From: Lentisphaerota bacterium
GTDB lineage: Bacteria > Verrucomicrobiota > Lentisphaeria > Victivallales > Victivallaceae
NCBI GenBank assembly: GCA_015061815.1
Contig: SUVW01000002.1
Location: 1-64,000 of the forward strand
Length of the DNA: 64,000 nucleotides
Direction: 5' to 3'
Shown piece by piece: positions 25,008 through 33,472 of the stretch. Position 1 is the stretch's first letter, and the number at the start of each line of letters is the position of its first letter. A program made the position numbers and the translations under genes. The notes below the pieces were generated by a model. That model had not been told where the DNA came from. It saw only the letters and a program-made list of their open reading frames with translations, and searched no databases.

Positions 25008-27848
25008 TTATTTGAAGATCTCAATTTCGCTTACTCCGGCACGGTCGCCGTTGGTAGCGGTCACATCCAGACGTAATCCGGTGGCAGTAACGGTCGGAAA
25101 GTTGAATTCCCGTTTATACTCTTTGCCGCCGGTGACACTGGCGATTTCCACCCATTTGCCATTGACTTTGACGGAAACGGTATAATCTTTCAAACTCTTA
25201 TCCAGACACCAGATAACTGCTTTGCTGAATGTCTGCGGCTGTTTGAAGTCCATCTGCACCCAGACCGGCAGTTCTTTGGCTTTGGAGAGCCACGCGAAAC
25301 GCTGACCGCCGTAATTTTTATCGAATTTGATACCGTCGGCCAGATGCCACAAGGTATCGATGGGGCGGCGGAACACTTTGGCATTGGAATTGGTGGTGAC
25401 GCTGACAGTGACATCTTCAAATTCCTGCCAGAGCAGACTGCCGGGGACTTTGCGGGCGGCATTGGCTTCGGCGATAAGTTTTTCAGCTTTGGCAACCGAT
25501 ATTTCCGGATGGAGTTCGCTGCTGGTCGTATAAACGTGTACCTGGAAATTGTCAAAGGTATCGGTGAATTTGCCGTTTTCCGCCGGAATGAAGCGTTCTT
25601 CGGCAAAAACCTGCAGTTTTTTGCTGCCGATCTCCGGTATATCAAAGGTGATCTGATGTTTTTTATCATCGGTGGAAACGGCAAAGATCCAGTAATCGCC
25701 CTTGTATTTCCGGACAATCCAGCGCACCGGGCCGCCTTTGGCGCTCATAGCGGCAGTTTTGGCTTCCGGTTCCATAAGGATATTGCCGTAATGGTTGAAT
25801 TCCTTCATCAATTCGACCATACCGATCTTTAATTCCGGATAATATCTGCCATCCGGTGCGGTGTAAGCAAAGATACCTCTGGCGCAGATGATATGGGCGA
25901 GGAGGAACTCCGTCCGGATCTCATCATAAGAGGGTGTCCGGGTGAAAATAGCACCGTAATCGGCATAATTGAACCCCTGCTGCATATAAGCGATGGTCTG
26001 TTCTTTGCCGATGTTTTTGTAGAAATCCACGGCGCGGTCGAGGTAGGAAACCACCTGCCCCATGTTGGCTTTCTGCTTATCCCGGTCGATGTGGGGATAC
26101 GGGTGCAGGCCGTTGACTTCGGCGGCGTCGATGAAGTCCATCATGCCGTCGACGGTGTTGTTGGAAACGAATATCGGGTGGTACGGGTCGGCTTCGCGAA
26201 TGGCTGCAGCGAGAGCAACCAGCATTTTCTGCGGGAATCTGCCGTTATCCGGTTCATCGACGAGGAAGTGGGCGAAGGTATCCGGATCGACAGACAGTTT
26301 TTTGGCAGTTGAACGGATCAGAGCCAGATCTTCTGCCGAAAGTTCCGCTTTGCCGGATTTCAGCATCGTGGTAAATGGATGTTCGGAGAACTCTCTGGTC
26401 AGCCGTCTGACTCCGGCGGGAAGTCCGTGATCAAACGCGGTTTTGGAAGTTTTGATACCTTCGATATGGTGGTTGCGGGCATTCCATTCGGTAGTGATGA
26501 AGAATTTTTTACCGTCGACATACCAGTTGCCGTCCTTGCCGCGCCACACCTCATTTTTGAGGTAAGGCAGTTTCCGGAAGCTTTTTTCCACCGTACCGGC
26601 AGCCGGATCATCTGCGATCGAAGCGGTGAATTTATAATTTCCGTCGGGCAGTCCGGCGGCATCGAACTTCACATTGCCGCTGACGTTGAGGAGTTTTTCA
26701 CCGTAAACTTTGCCTTTATCATCGAGCAGAGCAACTTTGGCGGCCCGTCCGGGCAGATTGATCCTGACATCAGCGGAAATTTCTTTCAAATTCTGCGTGG
26801 CAAAGATCGCGTCGCGGTAATGGGGATCACGCAGAGTGATTTCCAGCGGTGAAAAACCGATTTTCACCGGGAATGAACTGCGGTGCAAAACTGTATTTTT
26901 CTGATCATGGACCGTGATATAGCAGGTGTAGTTTCCGGCTTTGCCCAATTTGATGCCGGCAGCAGTGACTATTTCAGTTTTGCCGGGAGCAAAATCCTTT
27001 TTTACCGAAGCCATACCGGCATCGCTGTTATTTTTCAGGATGCAGGAGATTTTGGTCTGCTGTTTTTTTCCGGTGTTGTTGACGATATTGCTTGAAACAT
27101 CGGCACAGATGGTTTTTCCGGCCGAGGAGGTCTTGACCACCGGCGGCGTGAAACTCCACGCATAGGGTGAAAGATCCATATCGAAGCCTTCAAGTTTGCG
27201 GAAAGCTCCGGCATTGTGAAAGAGTCCGTTTTTGCCGATACTGGAATCTTCAAAAATACTGCGTGCGCCGCGGGCGATATTGATATTGACCGGGAATTCG
27301 CCGTTTTTATCGTTGCGGATCTCCAGCGTGCTGTAAGGGATCATCACTTCGCATTCCCAGTAATCCGGATGGGAGGTGGAAACTTTGCTTCTGGCAGTGG
27401 AGTTCCAACGGATATTGGCGACATAGCCGCCCTGATTGCAGTAACGGTCGAGCATGGTATTGCCGGCAGTGATGAAAAAGTGGAAATATTCACTGCCGGT
27501 CGCCCCGATATCGAGCATGATCTCCACACACTCATGTCTGCCCAGTCCGGTACCGCCGTCCCGGGGATAGGTGGGCGGGATCACCGGCTTGCCCGGAGCC
27601 CAGAAACTGCGGAAGCCGAAATAGAATGCCTTGTCATCATAAAGGATCCGCACTTCGGTGCGGTGATCTGGTTTTTCCCCGGTATTGATAACGGAAAATT
27701 TATCGAAAACCTTTGCCTGTTTCCAGACGGTATCATCCAGTTTACCGTCCAGTTTCGGCGCTTTGTCACATCTGACTGCCACCGGATTGGCGGCAGATAC
27801 CGCCACTCCCATCATCAGAAAAAAGAGCACAAAAAGGGTATGTTTCAT
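25008..27848 (-). CDS. Large secreted CBM9-like / TIM-barrel / discoidin protein
   Basis: The signal peptide begins at ATG 27848 (MKHTLFVLFFLMMGVAVSA); the upstream TTG frame adds only a poor extension. Residues 22-230 are a CBM9-like sugar-binding domain (KLDGKLDDTVWKQA, VRILYDDKAFYFGFRS, YFHFFITAG). Beta-sandwich modules follow to about residue 440. A TIM barrel (GKKFFITTEWNARNHH, HFLVDEPDNGRFP, DAAEVNGLHPYPH) carries a DEP acid pair of the type used by glycosidases. The C-terminal 130 residues are an F5/8 discoidin-like domain (GQRFAWLSKAKELPVWVQMDF, VIWCLDKSLKDYTVSV). It probably binds and cleaves an extracellular glycan. Confidence 0.72.
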   Translation of the reverse strand: MKHTLFVLFFLMMGVAVSAANPVAVRCDKAPKLDGKLDDTVWKQAKVFDKFSVINTGEKPDHRTEVRILYDDKAFYFGFRSFWAPGKPVIPPTYPRDGGTGLGRHECVEIMLDIGATGSEYFHFFITAGNTMLDRYCNQGGYVANIRWNSTARSKVSTSHPDYWECEVMIPYSTLEIRNDKNGEFPVNINIARGARSIFEDSSIGKNGLFHNAGAFRKLEGFDMDLSPYAWSFTPPVVKTSSAGKTICADVSSNIVNNTGKKQQTKISCILKNNSDAGMASVKKDFAPGKTEIVTAAGIKLGKAGNYTCYITVHDQKNTVLHRSSFPVKIGFSPLEITLRDPHYRDAIFATQNLKEISADVRINLPGRAAKVALLDDKGKVYGEKLLNVSGNVKFDAAGLPDGNYKFTASIADDPAAGTVEKSFRKLPYLKNEVWRGKDGNWYVDGKKFFITTEWNARNHHIEGIKTSKTAFDHGLPAGVRRLTREFSEHPFTTMLKSGKAELSAEDLALIRSTAKKLSVDPDTFAHFLVDEPDNGRFPQKMLVALAAAIREADPYHPIFVSNNTVDGMMDFIDAAEVNGLHPYPHIDRDKQKANMGQVVSYLDRAVDFYKNIGKEQTIAYMQQGFNYADYGAIFTRTPSYDEIRTEFLLAHIICARGIFAYTAPDGRYYPELKIGMVELMKEFNHYGNILMEPEAKTAAMSAKGGPVRWIVRKYKGDYWIFAVSTDDKKHQITFDIPEIGSKKLQVFAEERFIPAENGKFTDTFDNFQVHVYTTSSELHPEISVAKAEKLIAEANAARKVPGSLLWQEFEDVTVSVTTNSNAKVFRRPIDTLWHLADGIKFDKNYGGQRFAWLSKAKELPVWVQMDFKQPQTFSKAVIWCLDKSLKDYTVSVKVNGKWVEIASVTGGKEYKREFNFPTVTATGLRLDVTATNGDRAGVSEIEIFK

Positions 27849-27868
27849 CTCTCTGTTACCTTTCTGAA

Positions 27869-28645
27869 TCAATAGGGCCCGAAACCCCAGGTGAAGGCTT
27901 CTTTAAATTGATCTTTTTCAAAAAGTCCGTTACTGTTAAAAGGCAGATATTTGGTATCTCGGGTACAAATCCATTCATAATGGTGGGTTTCGGTATGTCC
28001 GTCGGAATAAAGAGCATTGGCATTCCGGTTATGGCGCGGAGCAATCGCTTTATAAGTGGAAATCATACTTTTGCCCCATGCTTTATCGGCGCTGGCATCA
28101 TCCCAGGTATACCACACATCAGCGTGAGTTATCAACTGCGAAGGACTTTTGATATGACCGATTTTACGCAACTGTGTAGTTTCATAACCGACACCGGCGG
28201 ATTCTTTGAAATACTGACTGTTATAACCGTAAGAGGTGTATTCGGTGCGTGCGTCATAGTATTTCAGACTGGGGCAGCGGAAAATATTGTTGGAGTCGGT
28301 AAAATTTTTATTTCCGTTCTTGAGAGTCTGTCCGGTATTTTGACAGATACCGGCAGTTGCCCAATCGTAATAGGAATTTGCGGCGGTATACAATCTGACC
28401 GACGGATAAAGATCGTCATTGGAAGCCACATACATGGTCAAACCGTTTCCGATCTGTTTGAGATTGCTTATACAACTGGCGGTTCTGCCGCGTTCTCTGG
28501 CGGAGTTGAGCGCGGGCAGCAATATCGCCGCCAGAATGGCGATAATCGCAATCACCACGAGCAGTTCAATGAGAGTAAAGCAGTATTGCTTTACTCCATT
28601 GTGCACAAGGGAGCCGGTACTTTGGGGGAACATTTGCTTTTTCAT
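27869..28645 (-). CDS. Pseudopilin-like secreted protein with palindrome in its leader
   Basis: After a 22-residue leader ending in VKQYC, the motif [20 protein letters not shown] starts the mature helix, followed by [16 protein letters not shown]. The globular part has [39 protein letters not shown] and the C-terminal [13 protein letters not shown] motif (SDGH) of this family. GAAAGG lies upstream of ATG 28645. The DNA encoding GVKQYCFTL is a perfect inverted repeat at 28573-28596. It sits between the metallophosphoesterase and CBM9 genes in the minus-strand series. Its role, as for other Lentisphaerota prepilin-type proteins, is not known. Confidence 0.85.
   Translation of the reverse strand: MKKQMFPQSTGSLVHNGVKQYCFTLIELLVVIAIIAILAAILLPALNSARERGRTASCISNLKQIGNGLTMYVASNDDLYPSVRLYTAANSYYDWATAGICQNTGQTLKNGNKNFTDSNNIFRCPSLKYYDARTEYTSYGYNSQYFKESAGVGYETTQLRKIGHIKSPSQLITHADVWYTWDDASADKAWGKSMISTYKAIAPRHNRNANALYSDGHTETHHYEWICTRDTKYLPFNSNGLFEKDQFKEAFTWGFGPY
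28573..28596. repeat. Perfect inverted repeat over the prepilin motif
   Basis: GAGTAAAGCA (28573-28582) and TGCTTTACTC (28587-28596) are exact reverse complements around GTAT. On the coding (minus) strand this encodes the end of the leader and Phe-Thr-Leu of the prepilin motif. Confidence 0.85.
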
Positions 28646-28688
28646 AACTCTTTCCTTTCTTTTGTTATTATGGAGACAAACAGGTTAC

Positions 28689-31094
28689 TTATTCAAAACA
28701 GATCAGCCGTCCGGCAAAATCCGTTACATACATCCGGTCATTGGCAAAGGCGGGCGCGCCGAATCCGGGAATGCCCAGCGCGATCTTTTTTACCACTTTG
28801 CCGGTATTGATATCAATCATATAAATAAATCCGTCCGCATTGGTGAAGTACATGATGTTCCCCCGGATCACCGCTCCGGAAGAGAGATTGGCACGGCTGC
28901 GGTTCCAGGTGTTATAAGGGCCGGTTTTCATCATGGCATTATCCGCCAACGGCAGTTTCCAGATGGTTTCAAGCGTATTTTTATCCAACGCGTAAAGATT
29001 TCCGGCGTGGGCGGCGGCGATTATCAGTTTTTCCGTGATCAGCAGCGGCATGGTCGAGGAATATAAACGCTCCCCCAGATCCTTCTGCGCGAGAATATTG
29101 CCGCTTTTGGCATCAAAGACAAAAACGGTTTTTGTTCCTTTGATATAAAATCTGCCGTCGGCATAGACCGCTGAAGCGGATTGCCCGCCGAATTCGCCGC
29201 GCTCCTTTTTCCAGAGCAGTTTGCCGTTATCAGCGTCAAACGCATAAATCCCGTCCCCGTTGGTGGCGGTGCAGACCACACCTCCTCCGACGGTGATGGT
29301 GTTGACCGAACCGGTATCGAAACTTTTTGCCGGATTGCGCCAGAGAACTTTGCCGGTGGCGGCATCCAACGCCCGGAGCGTATCACGGCTGCCCGCAAAA
29401 ATTTTGCCGTCACTGTAAACCAGTCCGGCGGTCAATACCCGGTAATCCGCACAATAGGTGTGTTCCGTCCAGAGCAGTTTTCCCTGACTGTTCAAAGCGA
29501 AAACTTTGCCCCGCAGGTCGATGGCGAAAACTTTGCCGTCGGCGGCAGCCAGCGAATTGGGAACGCTGTTTTTGACTCTTCTGCCCCACAATTTTTTACC
29601 GGTCGCCGCATCAAAAGCGTAGATTCCACCGTTGAAACTGTTATGATTGTCGATCGTGGCGGTGAATACTTTGCCGCCGCTTACCACCGGAGAAGCCATC
29701 AGGATTTCCCCTTTTACCGGAGAAATAAAGCCGATACGGTCATAAAGCACCGGTTTGGCCTGCGGATAATATCCGTTATGGGCGGCATTGCCGAGAAAGT
29801 TTCCCCAATTATCCGTGATTTTGACCGCCGCCTTTTCCGCCGGAACAACGGTAAATTCTTTGCTGAAACTTTTTCCGGAAGCGGTCTGCGCGGTGACGGT
29901 CACCTGGCCGGAAACTTTACCGGCAAGTTCCGCCTGCCATGCCATATTGGAAAGGGTGGCAAGTTCCACAGTTTTATCCCCTGCCCGGGCAGAAACTTTG
30001 ACCACCGGATCAGCGGAGTTGTAAGCGATCGCCGAGAGCGCCGTATTGCCGTTGTTTTCAAAGGTCAGCAGCGACAAGATCTGATGCTGACCGCTCCAGA
30101 TGAGCGAACTTGACCACTTTTTGCCGTCATATTTCAATACGCGGACGGCAGCCGGGTTCCAATCTTCACCGCCCATATTGGTATGGCTGGTGACGTAAAC
30201 GGAATAACTTCCCGGATAGTGCATCACCAGATTGTAGTGGCTGTGCGCCAGAATGACCCCTTGCGTATTATACCGGTCAAGGAAGATCTTTTTCCCCGCA
30301 CCGGTAGTGAAATATATCCCGGAAGTACCACTGGAGGGCGTACCGTGCATAATAAAAAACTTCGGCTGATCTTTGGGGAGCATGGCAAGGAGTTTTTCCA
30401 GATAATCGCCGAACTCCTCCATAGTATAAGGGCGGGGATATTTGGCGGGACTTGACGCCGTCATCACACCGATATCGCCGTATTTCATGGGGGCGGCGAT
30501 GAAAATGACTCCGCCGCGCTCAAAACTGTACCAGTAAGGGCCGATGATCCTTTCATAAGCACCGGGTTCGGGTTTATTGATATCGTGATTGCCGACGACG
30601 TAGAAGTGGTCAAAAGGCAGTGTTTCTGCTTTGAAGCGTTGGGCATGGGCATTCATGCCGTGCAGATTGCAGATATCTCCGCCGTTGACGATGAAATCGG
30701 CTTTGAGGTTTTTGCCGAGTTCGATAAGATCATCGCTCCACACCGCCATATTTGCGGTTTCCGGGTCGCCGTAATGGAGAAAGAGCAATTCTTTCCGGTC
30801 TGGAACAATTTTACCGGGGAAGTCGTAAACCTCTTTGCCCTTTTCCAGTTTGATAAACCTCTTTGCCGCCCGGAAAGTTCCCGGTTCGTGGATCATCACA
30901 TAAGCACGTTTGCCGCCGGATTCCAAAGTGTAAGAACCATCTGCCGCAGTTCTGGTCAGATTCGTCCCGTCGGAAACGATGATCCCGGCAAGCCCCTTAC
31001 CGCTGCTTTGTTCAAAAATCCGTCCTCTGATCTGCGCCGCCGCCAATTGGCAAGCCGACATGGCACTTAAAAAAAACAGGAAAATTTTTTTCAT
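28689..31094 (-). CDS. Secreted metallophosphoesterase fused to a PQQ-type beta-propeller
   Basis: A signal peptide (MKKIFLFFLSAMSACQLAAA; SAC could be a weak lipobox) precedes a short carboxypeptidase-regulatory-like domain (IRGRIFEQSSGKGLAGIIV). Residues 95-330 are a calcineurin-like phosphoesterase with metal ligands in LHYGDPE, NGGDICN, VVGNHDIN, IMHGTP and LAHSHYN. Residues 430-801 are a beta-propeller with repeated blades such as GIYAFDAATGKKLWG, LRALDAATGKVLWR, GIYAFDADNGKLLWK and FVFDAKSGNIL, the PQQ-repeat pattern. It is the first gene after the minus-strand promoter at 31206-31234. The phosphoester substrate is unknown; the propeller may bind a polymer or a partner. Confidence 0.82.
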   Translation of the reverse strand: MKKIFLFFLSAMSACQLAAAQIRGRIFEQSSGKGLAGIIVSDGTNLTRTAADGSYTLESGGKRAYVMIHEPGTFRAAKRFIKLEKGKEVYDFPGKIVPDRKELLFLHYGDPETANMAVWSDDLIELGKNLKADFIVNGGDICNLHGMNAHAQRFKAETLPFDHFYVVGNHDINKPEPGAYERIIGPYWYSFERGGVIFIAAPMKYGDIGVMTASSPAKYPRPYTMEEFGDYLEKLLAMLPKDQPKFFIMHGTPSSGTSGIYFTTGAGKKIFLDRYNTQGVILAHSHYNLVMHYPGSYSVYVTSHTNMGGEDWNPAAVRVLKYDGKKWSSSLIWSGQHQILSLLTFENNGNTALSAIAYNSADPVVKVSARAGDKTVELATLSNMAWQAELAGKVSGQVTVTAQTASGKSFSKEFTVVPAEKAAVKITDNWGNFLGNAAHNGYYPQAKPVLYDRIGFISPVKGEILMASPVVSGGKVFTATIDNHNSFNGGIYAFDAATGKKLWGRRVKNSVPNSLAAADGKVFAIDLRGKVFALNSQGKLLWTEHTYCADYRVLTAGLVYSDGKIFAGSRDTLRALDAATGKVLWRNPAKSFDTGSVNTITVGGGVVCTATNGDGIYAFDADNGKLLWKKERGEFGGQSASAVYADGRFYIKGTKTVFVFDAKSGNILAQKDLGERLYSSTMPLLITEKLIIAAAHAGNLYALDKNTLETIWKLPLADNAMMKTGPYNTWNRSRANLSSGAVIRGNIMYFTNADGFIYMIDINTGKVVKKIALGIPGFGAPAFANDRMYVTDFAGRLICFE

Positions 31095-31205
31095 TTTTCA
31101 CCCTCAATATCCTGAATGACCGACCGTAAATTCACAATGTGAAATGAAGTGCATTTTTATTTCATATTATAAAATTATCAGGTACAAAACTGTAACAACA
31201 GTAAC

Positions 31206-31235
31206 AATATAGCACGCTTTTGACCTTTTGTCAAA
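31206..31235 (-). promoter_or_regulatory. Strong sigma-70 promoter with a palindromic operator
   Basis: On the minus strand TTGACA (31234-31229), a 17-base spacer and TATATT (31211-31206) form a near-consensus promoter. TTTGAC-CTTTT-GTCAAA (31219-31235) is a perfect inverted repeat covering the -35 element, as expected for a repressor. It lies about 110 bases before the metallophosphoesterase start. Confidence 0.75.
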
Positions 31236-31269
31236 TACCTTTCGATCCAGGCAGAAACGAGGTCAGCCA

Positions 31270-31413
31270 TTAAATACCGTCACTGCTGCAAATGTGTTTT
31301 CCCGGCAGGAAAAATATCTGCCATAAGCTGAACGATCTGCCGGCAATTTCCCCGAAAATCTTTATTCCCGGGTCAGCTGGATTTAATTTTTTCAGTTCTT
31401 CGGAAATTTCCAT
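31270..31413 (-). pseudogene. Possible 47-codon gene fragment
   Basis: A minus-strand frame starts at ATG 31413 with GAGGTG upstream at good spacing and begins MEISEELKKLNPADPGIKIFG, a plausible protein start. It ends after 47 residues without forming a recognisable domain. The half palindrome at 31442-31472 lies just upstream. I read it as the 5' end of a gene truncated by rearrangement, with chance coding as the alternative. Confidence 0.35.
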
Positions 31414-31441
31414 TGTCAACACCTCGTATTTTTGTATTTTA

Positions 31442-31472
31442 GAGGCAATTTCAAAAGTCCTCAAAAATTTTT
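31442..31472. repeat. Half copy of the 52-bp palindrome
   Basis: These 31 bases are identical to 21166-21196, the left arm and centre of the palindrome there. The right arm is absent and the sequence diverges immediately after the central T run. Confidence 0.75.
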
Positions 31473-31549
31473 AAAAATAAAACTGATATTGCAGTGTCAC
31501 CGATTGCTGTCCTTGATTTTTGCCGCAGCTGATAGTTTTTCGTCCAATC

Positions 31550-31580
31550 TGGAATTGAATTCCATTTTAGACGAAGATTT
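31550..31580 (+). repeat. TGGAATTGAATTCCA repeat, copy A
   Basis: The 15-bp perfect inverted repeat TGGAATTGAATTCCA is followed by TTTTAGACGAAGATTT. Upstream, TTCGTC (31539-31544) is complementary to the GACGAA in the tail, extending the palindrome in this copy. Confidence 0.8.
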
Positions 31581-31629
31581 TTGATTTTCCTTGATGAAAC
31601 GGCTTGAAAAAGCCAAAATATCGGCTATA

Positions 31630-31660
31630 TTGGAATTGAATTCCATTTTAGACGAAGATT
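31630..31660 (+). repeat. TGGAATTGAATTCCA repeat, copy B
   Basis: Identical over 31 bases to copy A and ending 11 bases before the ATPase start at 31672. TCGGCT upstream (31621-31626) is shared with copy C. Confidence 0.8.
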
Positions 31661-31671
31661 TGAGGTTTCGT

Positions 31672-32898
31672 ATGTTTATTGAACGGCAGCTTAAAACTAT
31701 TATAGAAGCAGGAAGTAAGTTTTTTCCGGCAATATTGCTGACCGGTCCGCGCCAGGTCGGTAAGACAACTTTTCTGCGGCGTATGGCTGAACCGGAACGC
31801 CGGTATGTAACTTTAGATGATGCAAGCGTGCGGACTCTGGCACAGGAAGACCCCAAAGGATTTATTGAAAAATTCGCTCCGCCGGTACTGATCGATGAAA
31901 TCCAATATGTGCCGGAATTGCTGAATTATATCAAAATCGTCATTGATGAACAGCGTTTCAATGATCCGGAAAAGGCAAAAGGTATGTATTGGCTTACCGG
32001 GTCGCAGCGTTTTCCGCTGATGAAAGGTGTATCTGAATCACTTGCCGGACGCATTGGTATTTTCGAAATGTCCGGATTAGCACAATCTGAACTGGCAGAT
32101 AGAAAAAATACCCCCTTTACGCCTGATATACAGTTCACTTCAGAAAAAGGCGGCAGTGCAAGTGAATTATTCAAACGCATCTGGACGGGCTGTTATCCGG
32201 AAGTCATCAATGCCACGCCGCAGGAACGGGACTTCTTTTATTCAAGTTATATTGCCACTTATCTTGAACGTGATATCCGTAATTTTACGAAAGTTCACGA
32301 TCTTGATAAATTCTATAAATTCCTTTGCTCCTGTGCTGCCAGAACCGGTCAGTTGCTCAATAATGCGGAGCTTGCCAGAGATGCCGGAATCGACAACAAA
32401 ACAGCTCAAAGCTGGCTGACGATTCTGACCTCTTCGCGTATCGTGTATCTGCATCAGCCATACACCGGAAGCCTTACAGCAAGGTTGGTCAAGACTCCCA
32501 AGCTCTATATGCTTGATACCGGATTATGCGCGTATCTTACCCGCTGGCCCACTCCGGAAACTCTGGAAGCAGGCGCAATGAGCGGAGAATTTTTTGAGAC
32601 CTGGTGCATTTCAGAAATACTGAAATCTTACTGGAATGCCGGAATCAACGAGCCCTCGTTGTATTTCTATCGCGATAAGGACAAAAAAGAAATCGACCTG
32701 CTGATTGAATCTGCTGATGGTTTTTATCCGGTTGAATTCAAAAAGTCCTCCACTCCCAAGGGTGAAGATGCCAAGCATTTCAGTGTACTTGATAAACTTA
32801 AAATAAATGTCAAAAAAGGCGCAGTAGTCTGCTGCTGTCCGGAAATAATGCCGTTACCAAATAAAGATGTATTGTGCATTCCGGCATCGTTGATTTGA
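31672..32898 (+). CDS. AAA_14/DUF4143 ATPase
   Basis: The N-terminal half is an AAA_14 P-loop domain with Walker A LTGPRQVGKTT (about residues 24-34) and Walker B-like VLIDEIQYV. ERDIRNFTKVHDLDKF and the winged-helix-like QLLNNAELARDAGI follow. The C-terminal DUF4143 part has FYRDKDKKEIDLLIE and PVEFKKS, a PD-(D/E)XK-like pattern. Family members are widespread, often stand-alone and mobile-looking, and their role is unsettled. ATG 31672 has GAGG six bases upstream; an in-frame ATG at 31591 would translate the repeat and lacks an SD. Near-identical repeats end just before the start (31630-31660) and begin 27 bases after the stop (32925), as if the gene were a cassette. Confidence 0.85.
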   Translation: MFIERQLKTIIEAGSKFFPAILLTGPRQVGKTTFLRRMAEPERRYVTLDDASVRTLAQEDPKGFIEKFAPPVLIDEIQYVPELLNYIKIVIDEQRFNDPEKAKGMYWLTGSQRFPLMKGVSESLAGRIGIFEMSGLAQSELADRKNTPFTPDIQFTSEKGGSASELFKRIWTGCYPEVINATPQERDFFYSSYIATYLERDIRNFTKVHDLDKFYKFLCSCAARTGQLLNNAELARDAGIDNKTAQSWLTILTSSRIVYLHQPYTGSLTARLVKTPKLYMLDTGLCAYLTRWPTPETLEAGAMSGEFFETWCISEILKSYWNAGINEPSLYFYRDKDKKEIDLLIESADGFYPVEFKKSSTPKGEDAKHFSVLDKLKINVKKGAVVCCCPEIMPLPNKDVLCIPASLI

Positions 32899-32924
32899 TG
32901 AATGACAATGATTTTCGGCTGATT

Positions 32925-32951
32925 TGGAATTGAATTCCATTTTAGACGAAG
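32925..32951 (+). repeat. TGGAATTGAATTCCA repeat, copy C
   Basis: The same 15-bp palindrome and TTTTAGACGAAG tail as copies A and B, located 27 bases after the ATPase stop in the same orientation. Confidence 0.8.
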
Positions 32952-32974
32952 TTTTCAATAAGCCCCAGAAAAAC

Positions 32975-33012
32975 AAACAGCGCACCGGGATTGTTCCTGA
33001 TGCGCTGTTTTG
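32975..33012. terminator. Bidirectional terminator hairpin
   Basis: CAGCGCA (32978-32984) pairs with TGCGCTG (33001-33007), with inner GGGA/TTCC pairing, and T-rich runs lie on both sides. It can end the ATPase transcript and the minus-strand gene at 33025. It resembles the hairpin at 4572-4600. Confidence 0.7.
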
Positions 33013-33024
33013 CTTGATGGGGAA

Positions 33025-33372
33025 TTACTCTATCCGTAAAAACTTCTTCTGTTCTTCCCAGTCTGCCGGAAGTCCGGTCTTGAGTGACTTGAGGGTAATG
33101 TGTTCCGGCAATGCTCCGATGAGTGCCAGATGGATGATTTCCGGCGAAAGCTGTGCCAACTGGAGCGTGTGAGAAATCACTGCACGCTCTTTACCGAGAT
33201 GTTTGGCAAGCTCCTGCACGCTTTTGAACAATCCGTCATCCAGGTACTGCTGCCACTGAATACCGTTGGCGATAGCTTTCAGCAACGGGATCTGACTTTG
33301 TACGGTATGGGTATTTTCCCTGCGGGCAATCACTCTGGTTCTGCCGGTCTTGCGAATGATCGCAGGGAACAT
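33025..33372 (-). CDS. Orphan recombinase-associated helix-turn-helix protein
   Basis: The 115 residues contain a ParB-like helix-turn-helix (FKSVQELAKHLGKERAVISHTLQLAQLSPEI) followed by GALPEHITLKSLKTGLPADWEEQKKF. This pattern is known from the small protein or domain encoded after site-specific recombinases of phages and integrative elements. Here no recombinase is present: upstream there are only about 100 bases before the DUF4160 gene. No ribosome-binding site precedes ATG 33372. It may therefore be a leftover of a lost element. A decayed relative of its tail and terminator lies at 4572-4746. Confidence 0.6.
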   Translation of the reverse strand: MFPAIIRKTGRTRVIARRENTHTVQSQIPLLKAIANGIQWQQYLDDGLFKSVQELAKHLGKERAVISHTLQLAQLSPEIIHLALIGALPEHITLKSLKTGLPADWEEQKKFLRIE

Positions 33373-33410
33373 TGGATCGGGTATTTTTTTGCTTTTTTCT
33401 GTTTTTTAAC

Positions 33411-33453
33411 TTGAATATCTCTAATTTAGAGTTATGTTATAATCAGAGATTAT
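33411..33453 (+). promoter_or_regulatory. Promoter region of the DUF4160/DUF2442 pair with two palindromes
   Basis: TATAAT (33438-33443) is a perfect -10; the best -35, TTGAAT at 33411-33416, is 21 bases away. CTCTAATTTAGAG (33419-33431) and ATAATC-AGA-GATTAT (33439-33453) are perfect inverted repeats, the second covering the -10. This is the layout expected for autoregulation. Confidence 0.6.
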
Positions 33454-33472
33454 CAAAACAGGAGATTCAGCT

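Larger units (their letters stand above)
31095..31671. other. Intergenic region rich in repeats
   Basis: It contains the promoter and operator of the minus-strand operon (31206-31235), a possible 47-codon remnant (31270-31413), the half copy of the 52-bp palindrome (31442-31472) and two copies of the TGGAATTGAATTCCA repeat (31550-31580 and 31630-31660). No intact gene is seen. Confidence 0.6.

Noticed and set aside
33025-33372. ParB chromosome-partitioning protein
   Set aside because: Too short, lacks the ParB nuclease-like N-terminal domain, and has no parA partner or parS-like sites nearby; the tail fits the recombinase-associated family better.
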